A DNA stretch of 10,337 nucleotides from Gemmatimonadota bacterium. Lineage in GTDB: Bacteria > ARS69. The DNA lies in NCBI GenBank assembly GCA_020431545.1, contig JAGQIB010000159.1, positions 1,799 to 12,135 of the forward strand. The letters run 5' to 3'. Each line of letters opens with the position of its first letter. Position 1 is the first letter of the stretch. The position numbers and the translations under genes were made by a program. Below are positions 1 to 6,023 of this stretch, piece after piece. The notes below the pieces were generated by a model. It did no database searches, was not told the DNA's origin, and worked only from the letters and a program-made list of their open reading frames with translations.

Positions 1-834
1 CGATCCGCCCGCCGGTTCGTGACGAAGCTCGGCCTGCTGTTCCACGACTACGAGATCCCGGACGACGAGGACCTGCGCTACTTCCGACGTTTCGCGCCGG
101 TGCTACGGCTGCCACTGCCCGGATTCGGGGTGTTCGCGGTGCTCGGCGGTGTGGGCCTGCTGGCGGCAGTGGTCCGCCGGCGGGTGCCGGGTGAGCTCGG
201 GTTGTTCCTGGTCGTCTATCCGCTGTCCGTCGCGCTGTTCTTCGTGTTCTCGCGCTACCGGCTCCCGCTCGTGGCGCCGCTCGCTTGCTTCGCCGGGTAC
301 GGGGTGGTGGAAGCATTCGATCGGATCCGGGCGCGCTCGTGGCGACCGCTCGCGGTCGGCGCGATGGTGGCGGTCGCGATCGCGGCCGTGGCGTACCGGC
401 CGATCCACGCCGGCACCGTGGCGAACTCGCACCTCTCCGCGGGCATCGGCTACGAGGTCGCGGGGCGACCGGAGGAGGCGCTCGCCGAGTACCGCGCCGG
501 ACTCGAGCTCGAGCCGGGGAATCCCAAGCTCTTGCGCCGCGCCGCGTATCTCGCGTGGGATGCGGCGCTCGCGACGGGCGTCGAGCGGCCGGATCCGTCG
601 CTCGTGGAACTCGTCCTCCGGGCCGCGCGCGCGAATCCGGAGGACGTCTCTCTCGCGGGACGCGAGGCGGCGGCCCTCGCGGCCACGGGGCGTCTGGAGG
701 AGTCGGCAAGAGTCCTGGAGAGCCTGCTCGAGCGCGGGGAGGAGCCCCCGGGGATCCACCAGAACCTCGCGCTGGTGTACGAGGCGCTCGGCCGCACCGA
801 GGACGCGGAGCGCGAGGCACGACTCGCGAAATGA
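1..834 (+). CDS. C-terminal part of a membrane glycosyltransferase-like protein with TPR tail (5' end outside window)
   Basis: The reading frame is open from the first base, so the gene begins upstream. The GTG at 19 is an internal valine, not a start. The 277 visible residues begin with a soluble loop (LFHDYEIPDDEDLRYF) and continue into about four hydrophobic segments, near visible residues 38-58, 66-84, 87-107 and 115-131. The SRYRLPL motif between the second and third is typical of the last membrane part of GT39/PMT-like glycosyltransferases. After the membrane part come TPR-like helical repeats, near residues 141-176 (GYEVAGRPEEALAEYRAGLE) and 217-277 (NLALVYEALGRTEDAEREAR). The family knowledge is that such proteins transfer lipid-linked sugars on the outer face of the inner membrane, with TPRs as protein-binding scaffolds. 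The catalytic N-terminus is not visible, so the glycosyltransferase part is inference; the TPR and membrane calls are firmer. The stop overlaps the start of the next gene (ATGA). Confidence 0.7.
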   Translation, partial: RSARRFVTKLGLLFHDYEIPDDEDLRYFRRFAPVLRLPLPGFGVFAVLGGVGLLAAVVRRRVPGELGLFLVVYPLSVALFFVFSRYRLPLVAPLACFAGYGVVEAFDRIRARSWRPLAVGAMVAVAIAAVAYRPIHAGTVANSHLSAGIGYEVAGRPEEALAEYRAGLELEPGNPKLLRRAAYLAWDAALATGVERPDPSLVELVLRAARANPEDVSLAGREAAALAATGRLEESARVLESLLERGEEPPGIHQNLALVYEALGRTEDAEREARLAK

Positions 835-1712
835 AACGTTCCCTCTGGCTCGCGGTCGGCGCGGCCGCGATGTTCGGCACGAGCTACGGCGCGGCGAAGA
901 TCGCCACCGAGGAACTCGCACCGATGGGTGCCGTCCTGTTGCGGTACGTCTTCGGAACGCTGTTCCTCGGGGTGCTCGTCGCCACGACGCGGCGCGGTCG
1001 GGTCGGGGGCGTACGACGTCGAGCGCCGTGGCCCGCGCTGCTGGCGATGGCCGTGTTCGGGCTCGTGGGCTATCAGACCTTCTTCTTCGCGAGCCTGCGG
1101 TACACCGCGGTGTTCAACACGGCGCTGATCAACGCGCTGAGCCCGGTGATCACGGGGCTGCTCGCGGCGGCGTTCCTGCGGGAGCGACTCCCTCGACGTT
1201 CGTGGGCGGGGATCGCACTCGTGGTCCTCGGCGTGGTCACCCTGCTGTCCCGCGGGAATCCCGCGCGCCTGCTCGCGCTGGAGCTGAACCGCGGCGACGC
1301 CCTGATGCTCGGAGCCGTGACTTCGTTCGCGATCCACTCGCTCGTGGTGCGTCGCGTCGCCGGTGCGTCGTCGCTCGTTTCTTCCTTCCACGCGACGATT
1401 CTCGGAACCGGGCTGCTCGCGGGCATGGCCCGCGCGTTCGAGGGGTGGCCGTCGCTTCACGTCTCGCCGCGAATCTGGATCGCGCTCGTCTGGATGGGGA
1501 TCGCCGCGTCCGGTATCGGGTTCGTGCTGTTCAACCGTTCCGTCACCGAGAACGGTCCCACGCGCACTTCCGCGTTCGTGTACGGACTCGTTCCGCTCTT
1601 CGTGGCGCTGCTCGGCTGGATCCTGTTCCGCGAGATCCCCGGACCGTCGGCGATCGTGGCGACCGTGCTCGTGCTCGCCGGGCTCGCGTGGACGGCTCGC
1701 GACGGCCGCTAG
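831..1712 (+). CDS. EamA-family (DMT superfamily) transporter
   Basis: This is a 293-residue integral membrane protein, the normal length for a ten-helix drug/metabolite transporter. It has two EamA repeats, at about residues 5-138 and 153-285. Each ends in the family signature: LSPVITGLLAAAFLRERL at 103-120 and YGLVPLFVALLGWILFREIP at 251-270. The N-terminal GTSYGAAKIA and the LRYVFGTL stretch (37-44) are also typical. The family exports or exchanges small metabolites such as amino acids, purines or nucleotide sugars across the inner membrane; nothing here fixes the substrate. The ATG at 831 overlaps the upstream stop by four bases (ATGA) and has no strong Shine-Dalgarno sequence, so translation is probably coupled to the TPR gene. 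The same frame stays open far upstream of 831, but that part is the shadow of the TPR gene. The gene ends only 9 bases from the convergent histidine kinase gene. Confidence 0.9.
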   Translation: MKRSLWLAVGAAAMFGTSYGAAKIATEELAPMGAVLLRYVFGTLFLGVLVATTRRGRVGGVRRRAPWPALLAMAVFGLVGYQTFFFASLRYTAVFNTALINALSPVITGLLAAAFLRERLPRRSWAGIALVVLGVVTLLSRGNPARLLALELNRGDALMLGAVTSFAIHSLVVRRVAGASSLVSSFHATILGTGLLAGMARAFEGWPSLHVSPRIWIALVWMGIAASGIGFVLFNRSVTENGPTRTSAFVYGLVPLFVALLGWILFREIPGPSAIVATVLVLAGLAWTARDGR

Positions 1713-1721
1713 ACTCTCGGA

Positions 1722-3863
1722 CTAGACGCGGCGCGTGGGATCGACCTGGCGTGACGCCGGGGGCGCGGGCGGTCGGACGATCCGGAATTCGGGCGAATCG
1801 GGAGCGCCGTCTTCCTCGTCGTCGTCGTCGAGCAGGGGATCGCCGGGAGGGAGCTCGGGCAGGTTCGCGACCGGCGCGGCCTCCTCGTCGTCGAGTGGCG
1901 GGTCCGCGAGCGGTTCCGCGTGCGAACCCGAGAGGTCGGGCTGCCAGGCCGGCTCGTCGCCCGGAAGATCCGCGAACGGCTCCGTGATCGTGTCGGAGAC
2001 GGGCCCGGCACCGGTCTTCGGCGTCGCCTCGCGCACGCGCGGCACCGCCGGGAAGTGAAACCGGAACGTGGTTCCCTCGCCGACCTTGCTCTCCACGGCC
2101 ACGCTGCCGTCGTGCAGCTCCACGAGTCGCCGCACGATGTGCAGGCCGAGGCCGCTTCCGGACGGATTGCCGCCCGCCGCGGAAGCTCGCGTGTAGAAGC
2201 GATCGAAGATGCGCTCGAGCTGACCGGGAGCGATGCCCGGACCGGTGTCGGACACGGTGCATACGATCGTGTCGCCGTTTCGCGTGAAGTCCACGTGGAT
2301 CTCGCCACCGGCCGGCGTGAACTTGAGCGCGTTGCCGATCAGGTTGTCCAGCACGCGACGCATCTTCTGCGGATCGAAGATGCCGGCGCCGTTGCGGCCG
2401 CCGTGGACCACCTGGAGCTCCACTCCCTTCTCCTGGGCGAGCGGCGTGAACATCTCCGACGCGTCGGACAGGAGGGTGGAGAAGTCGCCGGCCTGCAGGT
2501 CGAGCGCCTCGCGCCCGTTGTCGAGGCTGGAAAGTGTGAGCAACCCCTCGATCAGGTGCTGCAGGCGCTCGGACTCCTTCTCGACGATGCGCAGGAACCG
2601 CGAGCGATCCTCCTCCGACACCGGGCCGCCGCGGAGCATCGTGGTGGTGAAGCCCCGGATCGACGCGAGCGGCGTGCGCAGCTCGTGCGTGATGTTCGAG
2701 ACGAAGTCGCGCTTCATCTGGTCCACGCGACGTTCCTTCGTCACGTCGCGCAGCACCGCCACGCAGCCGGCCGGCTTTCCCTCGGCGGTGCGAATGCGCG
2801 ACAGCGTGACCACGAACACGCGGTTCGGTCCGGCGCCGATCTTCAGCTCGCCGCCGCCGAGGTCCTCGCGGCCGTCCACGAACGTGCGCCACGTGCGCGC
2901 GAAATCGGAGTCGCGCTGCTCGGCGAACAGGTTCCGCCCGAACGCGAACTGCTCGTCGATGTCGAGGAAGCGTTCCGCGATCGGGTTCATGAGCCGGACC
3001 TGCCCGTCCGGATCCGTCACCACCACGCCCTCGCCGATGCCGCGCAGGATGCGTTCCATGCGGGCGCGCTGGGCCTCCGCGAGCTCGAGGCTCTGGTCCA
3101 CGAGCTGCTCCGCTTCGCGGCGCGCGGTCACGTCGAGGCCGACGACGCGCATCGCGGAGCGGCCGGTGTCGCAGTCGCGGACCGCGTGGAACACGATGTC
3201 GAGCACGGAGCCGTCGGAGGCGCGGAGGCGCGTCTCGTACGGCGTCACGGAGCCCTGGCGCATGCGGCCGATTGCCTCCGCAAGGTCCTTCTTCTTCTCG
3301 GCGATCGCGAGGTCGGCGAGCGGAAGTCCCACGAGTCGATCGAGCGGCACGCCGAGGGACATGCACGCCTTTCGGTTCGCCGAGGCGATGTCGTTCTGCG
3401 AGTCGAGCTCGAAGTCGAGCACGGGCACGGTGTCGTACAGCCGGCGATAGCGCTCGCGGACGTCCTCGAGCTCGTTCATGCGGGCGGTGACCATCCGCTC
3501 GAGCTCGTCCGCGTGATGGCGGACGGATCCCTCGAAGCCCTTCCGCAGTGTGATGTCGCGGAAGATGATCCAGCGGCGGCCGTCCGACTCCGTGAGCGGG
3601 ATCACCGACACCTCGGCCGGGAAGCGATCGCCCTTGGCCGAGATCATGGTCCGCTCGAGCACGCTCGCGGAGCGGTCGAGCGGGAGATCCAGGATCCAGG
3701 TGGAGATCGGCGTTCCCTCGACGCGCTCGTCGTCCACGGAGAGCACGGCGCGCGCGGCGGCGTTCGCCAGGATCACGTCGCCCATGCGGTCCACGAGGAT
3801 CCAGCCGTCGGCGGATCGCTCGAACAGCGGAGCGAGGGAATCGTGGAATCGGTCTTCGGTCAC
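1722..3863 (-). CDS. Soluble sensor histidine kinase with three PAS domains and acidic C-terminal tail
   Basis: From the GTG at 3863 the protein has 713 residues and no membrane segment, so it should sense a cytoplasmic signal. In order it shows PAS-1 (about 10-108, with FRDITLRKGF at its end), a helical linker (110-142), PAS-2 (about 143-250), PAS-3 (about 265-380, GVVVTDPDGQVRLMNPIAER), a HisKA domain and a HATPase_c domain. The H-box is FVSNITHELRTPLAS, with H393 the phospho-acceptor. The N-box is LDNLIGNALKF (N507, N511), the G1 box DTGPG (539-543) and the G2 box GSGLGL (569-574), so all catalytic motifs are present. An odd tail of about 105 residues (609-713) follows the kinase fold, rich in Asp, Glu and Pro, including a DDDDEED run. 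The start is chosen because GTG overlaps the receiver gene's stop (GTGA) and has GGAG seven bases upstream. A longer frame to 4055 is only overlap with the receiver gene. The PAS ligand is unknown. Confidence 0.93.
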   Translation of the reverse strand: MTEDRFHDSLAPLFERSADGWILVDRMGDVILANAAARAVLSVDDERVEGTPISTWILDLPLDRSASVLERTMISAKGDRFPAEVSVIPLTESDGRRWIIFRDITLRKGFEGSVRHHADELERMVTARMNELEDVRERYRRLYDTVPVLDFELDSQNDIASANRKACMSLGVPLDRLVGLPLADLAIAEKKKDLAEAIGRMRQGSVTPYETRLRASDGSVLDIVFHAVRDCDTGRSAMRVVGLDVTARREAEQLVDQSLELAEAQRARMERILRGIGEGVVVTDPDGQVRLMNPIAERFLDIDEQFAFGRNLFAEQRDSDFARTWRTFVDGREDLGGGELKIGAGPNRVFVVTLSRIRTAEGKPAGCVAVLRDVTKERRVDQMKRDFVSNITHELRTPLASIRGFTTTMLRGGPVSEEDRSRFLRIVEKESERLQHLIEGLLTLSSLDNGREALDLQAGDFSTLLSDASEMFTPLAQEKGVELQVVHGGRNGAGIFDPQKMRRVLDNLIGNALKFTPAGGEIHVDFTRNGDTIVCTVSDTGPGIAPGQLERIFDRFYTRASAAGGNPSGSGLGLHIVRRLVELHDGSVAVESKVGEGTTFRFHFPAVPRVREATPKTGAGPVSDTITEPFADLPGDEPAWQPDLSGSHAEPLADPPLDDEEAAPVANLPELPPGDPLLDDDDEEDGAPDSPEFRIVRPPAPPASRQVDPTRRV
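1816..1830. repeat. TCG trinucleotide run inside the kinase gene tail
   Basis: Five consecutive TCG units lie in the plus strand, with a further partial TCGTCGTCGAG at about 1887-1897. On the coding (minus) strand the first run encodes the poly-aspartate stretch of the histidine kinase tail. Because the unit is three bases, gain or loss of copies would change the length of the acidic run without breaking the frame. The run is short and may simply reflect codon choice for Asp. Confidence 0.5.
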
Positions 3864-4249
3864 GACTGCGCTCCGGCGCGATCGCCCAGCAGCGCCGCGA
3901 CCTGATCGGCGAGCAGGATCGGATCGAACGGCTTCATCACGTAGTCCGTGGCGCCGACGTTCGACGCGGTCTCGAAGTCGTCCATCTGGGAGCGGGCGGT
4001 CAGGAGCAGCACCGGAAGCTTGCTCGCGGGATGCTTGCGACGGATCCCCGCGCACACCTCGAAGCCGGAAGCTCCGGGCAGCATCACGTCGAGGATGACC
4101 ACGTCGAACGGTTCATTCAGCGCGAGCTCGAGCCCCTGCAGGCCGTCGTCCGCGGTCACGACCTGCCATCCCCGGCGCTCCAGGTTGAAGCGCACGAGCA
4201 GGCACATGTTCGGATCGTCGTCCACGATCAGGATGCGAGGCGGGTTCAC
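3860..4249 (-). CDS. Single-domain (CheY-like) response regulator receiver protein
   Basis: The 129-residue protein is one receiver domain with no DNA-binding or enzymatic output. From the GTG at 4249 it shows the acidic pocket D10/D11/D12 (ILIVDDDPN), the phospho-acceptor D54 (VVILDVMLPG), the conserved T84 (LLLTAR) and K106 (VMKPF), so it should be phosphorylated normally. It should be the partner of the histidine kinase gene directly downstream, whose GTG start overlaps this gene's stop (GTGA). The GTG at 4249 is preferred over the GTG at 4255 because GGAGG (minus strand 4259-4255) is five bases before the former but would overlap the latter; the choice changes only two residues. Such stand-alone receivers act by protein-protein contact or pass phosphate to another protein; the target is not in the window. 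Confidence 0.92.
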   Translation of the reverse strand: MNPPRILIVDDDPNMCLLVRFNLERRGWQVVTADDGLQGLELALNEPFDVVILDVMLPGASGFEVCAGIRRKHPASKLPVLLLTARSQMDDFETASNVGATDYVMKPFDPILLADQVAALLGDRAGAQS

Positions 4250-4254
4250 CGGCA

Positions 4255-4259
4255 CCTCC
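4255..4259 (-). promoter_or_regulatory. Ribosome binding site of the receiver gene
   Basis: The minus strand reads GGGAGGTGCCGGTG here. GGAGG lies five bases before the GTG at 4249 but runs into the GTG at 4255, so it decides for the shorter start. Confidence 0.6.
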
Positions 4260-4567
4260 CGTTCCCGGGAGAATCGGCGTTTCCGGCGAGGGACTTTCGC
4301 TTTTCTTCGGGGGCGCTTGGCAAGAGAGGGCGGAACCGGGAAGATCCGCGGGCGGTGGGAGTGCGAGGGCCCCGGCGCTTTTCCGACAAAGGGAGTCCGC
4401 CCCTGTAAAGGCTCCCCCCCTGATTCGGCACTTCCGAAAGAGGGTCATGTCGGACGCGACCGGGGCCCGCGCGCGCCCCGCCCGGGAGCCGGCAGGCCGC
4501 CCTGGGCGAAAGTCGGGCCGAGCGGGAGGGCCCCGCCGATTCTGGAACGGCTCATCGGGGGGATCAC
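4260..4567. promoter_or_regulatory. Divergent intergenic region between the two-component operon and the APC permease gene
   Basis: This gap of about 310 bases separates two divergent genes, so it must hold promoters for both directions. I see no convincing sigma-70 pair. The best plus-strand candidate is TTCCGA at 4381-4386 with TGTAAA at 4404-4409 and a 17-base spacer, matching consensus at 3 and 4 of 6 positions. On the minus strand TTTACA (4409-4404) is a good -35 match but has no good -10. Other structure includes an inverted repeat TCCGACA (4382-4388) / TGTCGGA (4448-4454), a GC-only hairpin CGGGGC (4461-4466) / GCCCCG (4475-4480), and a hairpin over the Shine-Dalgarno sequence listed separately. 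The frames crossing the gap show no family resemblance and no credible start, so I see no gene here. Confidence 0.5.
4531..4562 (+). promoter_or_regulatory. Predicted hairpin covering the Shine-Dalgarno sequence of the APC permease gene
   Basis: CCCC (4531-4534) and CCGAT (4536-4540) can pair with ATCGG (4554-4558) and GGGG (4559-4562), giving nine Watson-Crick pairs with a single bulged G at 4535 and a 13-base loop. The 3' arm contains the only purine run (GGGGGG, 4557-4562) that can serve as ribosome binding site for the TTG at 4568, five bases away. The pairing is seen in the sequence; a role in translational control is inference, and GC-rich leaders form such stems by chance. Confidence 0.4.
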
Positions 4568-5932
4568 TTGAAGGAAAATGTCTCTCCGGACGCATCCGGC
4601 AGGCCGTCACCGGGCGGCCCGGGTGAGCTCCCCCGCGTCCTGCGCGGACTCGACGCCTCGATGCTCGCGGTCGGGGTCGTGGTGGGGACGGGGATCTTCG
4701 CGGTGCCGGGATACGTCGCCGCCACGCTCGGTGCGCCGGGTCCGATTCTCCTCGCGTGGCTGCTCGGCGGGGCGCTCACGCTGGCGGGGGCGCTGACGTA
4801 CGCGGAGCTCGGTTCCCGGCTGCCGCAGCAGGGCGGCAGCTTCGTCTACGTGCTCCACGCGTTCGGTCCCTTTGCGGCGTTCTTCAAGGGGTGGGGCGCG
4901 TTCCTCGTGGGCTATCCCGCGTCCTGTGCGGTCGTGGCCACGATCCTCGGAAGCTACTTCGCGGCCGCGCTGGAGGCTCCGCCCTCGGTGGCGCGGGCGG
5001 CGGCATTCGTGGCGGCGACGCTCGCCTGGCTCCTGAACCTGCGGGGGACGCGCTTCTCGGGAACGTTGCAGACCGTGCTCACGCTGCTCAAGGTCGCGGC
5101 GATCGCGACGCTGGCCGTGCTCGCGCTCGCGGTGGGGCCGGGGCAGCTCGATCGGCTCACGTTGGTCGGGGCGGGATGGCCGAAGGCGTCGGCGTTCGCG
5201 GCGGCGATGGTGGGCGTGCTCTGGACGTTCGACGGGTGGGCGAACCTGAACACGGTGGCCGGCGAGGTCCGTGATCCGCGCCGCGGCCTGCGGCGGGCGC
5301 TGATCGGGACCGCGGTCGTGGTCGCGGCGCTGTACCTGCTCGTGAACGTCGGCTACCTCGTGCTCCTCCCGTTCGATCAGCTCGCGGGCTCGGACTCCGC
5401 CGCCTCCGCGGCCGCGGAGACCGTACTCGGTCCGGCCGGCGGACGCGTCATCGCCGCGATCGTGGTGGTATCCGCATTCGGCACGCTGTTCGGGATCTGG
5501 GTGGCCGGTCCCCGGTACTTCTACGCGATGGCGCGGCACGGACTGTTCTTCGCGGCCGCCGGCCAGGTCACGCGGGACGGCAGCACGCCGCGGTGGGGCG
5601 CCACCGCGCTGTACGTGCTCACCCTCGCGTATCTGCTCACCGGGTCGTTCTCGGAGATTCTCGGCTTCTACGTCGCGATCTCGCTCGTGTACGGCACGCT
5701 CGCGATCGCGGCGGTCTACCGTCTGCGGGCGAAGCGGATCGGGGAGGACGGCGGCTATCGCGTTCCGGGCTATCCCGTCACGCCCGCGCTCGTGATCGCG
5801 GCAGCGCTGTGGGTGACGGGTTCGGAGATCGTGGCGTCGCCGGTGCGGACGGGGATCGGGCTCGCGATGCTCGTCCTGGCGCTTCCCGCGTACCGGTGGT
5901 GGCGAAGGCGGGAGGTCACGTCGCGCCGGTAG
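4568..5932 (+). CDS. APC-superfamily amino acid permease
   Basis: This 454-residue membrane protein has the length and about twelve hydrophobic segments usual for amino acid permeases. Family marks are VGTGIF at 39-44 in the first helix, YAELGSRLPQQGGSFVY at 78-94, FDGWANLNTVAGEVRDPRRG at 221-240, RYFYAMARHGLFF at 316-328 and GYRVPGYPVTP at 396-406. The FDGW...N...EV.DPRR block resembles the L-type (LAT/SteT-like) branch, so uptake or exchange of a neutral amino acid is a reasonable guess, not a demonstrated substrate. The TTG at 4568 is the start: GGGGGG lies five bases upstream, and the next in-frame ATG would fall inside the first membrane helix. An ATG at 4578 with AAGGAA just before it is in another frame and would give only a 72-codon decoy. 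The gene stands alone, divergent from the two-component operon and 91 bases before the ABC operon. Confidence 0.92.
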   Translation: MKENVSPDASGRPSPGGPGELPRVLRGLDASMLAVGVVVGTGIFAVPGYVAATLGAPGPILLAWLLGGALTLAGALTYAELGSRLPQQGGSFVYVLHAFGPFAAFFKGWGAFLVGYPASCAVVATILGSYFAAALEAPPSVARAAAFVAATLAWLLNLRGTRFSGTLQTVLTLLKVAAIATLAVLALAVGPGQLDRLTLVGAGWPKASAFAAAMVGVLWTFDGWANLNTVAGEVRDPRRGLRRALIGTAVVVAALYLLVNVGYLVLLPFDQLAGSDSAASAAAETVLGPAGGRVIAAIVVVSAFGTLFGIWVAGPRYFYAMARHGLFFAAAGQVTRDGSTPRWGATALYVLTLAYLLTGSFSEILGFYVAISLVYGTLAIAAVYRLRAKRIGEDGGYRVPGYPVTPALVIAAALWVTGSEIVASPVRTGIGLAMLVLALPAYRWWRRREVTSRR

Positions 5933-5962
5933 CCGAGATGGGTCCGCAGATGATAGCCGAAT

Positions 5963-5988
5963 GCGACGTTGCGCCTTGCCGACGTCGC
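5963..5988. repeat. Inverted repeat between the APC permease gene and the ABC operon
   Basis: GCGACGT (5963-5969) is the exact reverse complement of ACGTCGC (5982-5988). As RNA the stem extends inward by a U-G wobble and a G-C pair (5970-5971 with 5980-5981), giving nine pairs and an eight-base loop. No run of T follows, so it is not a standard intrinsic terminator. It ends 35 bases before the TTG start of the ABC operon, a position that suits an operator or a leader hairpin. No clear -35/-10 pair is visible nearby. Confidence 0.45.
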
Positions 5989-6012
5989 GCGCGCGTGATT
6001 TGCTCTCTCATC

Positions 6013-6020
6013 GGAGGAGA
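6013..6020 (+). promoter_or_regulatory. Strong ribosome binding site of the ABC operon
   Basis: GGAGGAGA lies here, with the GGAGG core (6013-6017) six bases before the TTG at 6024. It fixes the start of the first permease at that TTG and rules out the upstream in-frame ATG at 5961, which would put this site inside the coding region. Confidence 0.8.
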
Positions 6021-6023
6021 ACA

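Noticed and set aside
149..1987. A 612-codon plus-strand frame spanning the TPR and EamA genes
   Set aside because: The product is mostly Arg and Ser with no family resemblance; it is an out-of-frame shadow of two well-supported genes.
1543..3366. A 607-codon minus-strand frame overlapping the kinase gene and the end of the EamA gene
   Set aside because: It is a second frame on the kinase strand giving Arg/Pro/Ala-rich sequence without motifs.
1920..3905. A 661-codon open frame on the plus strand opposite the histidine kinase gene
   Set aside because: It has no recognisable domain, is dominated by His, Arg, Glu and Ala as expected of an antisense shadow in GC-rich DNA, and lies opposite a kinase with every catalytic motif intact.
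4321..4345. Possible sigma-54 -24/-12 element near TTGGCAAGAG
   Set aside because: The GC dinucleotide expected at -12 is not correctly spaced from the GG and no activator gene is nearby.
4113..4610. Possible small gene across the divergent intergenic region on the minus strand
   Set aside because: The frame runs into the receiver gene in the wrong register, has low-complexity Pro/Arg content and no family resemblance.
5961..6023. Upstream ATG at 5961 as start of the first ABC permease
   Set aside because: The strong GGAGGAGA site at 6013-6020 points to the TTG at 6024, and the added 21 residues are Arg-rich and unlike the family N-terminus.
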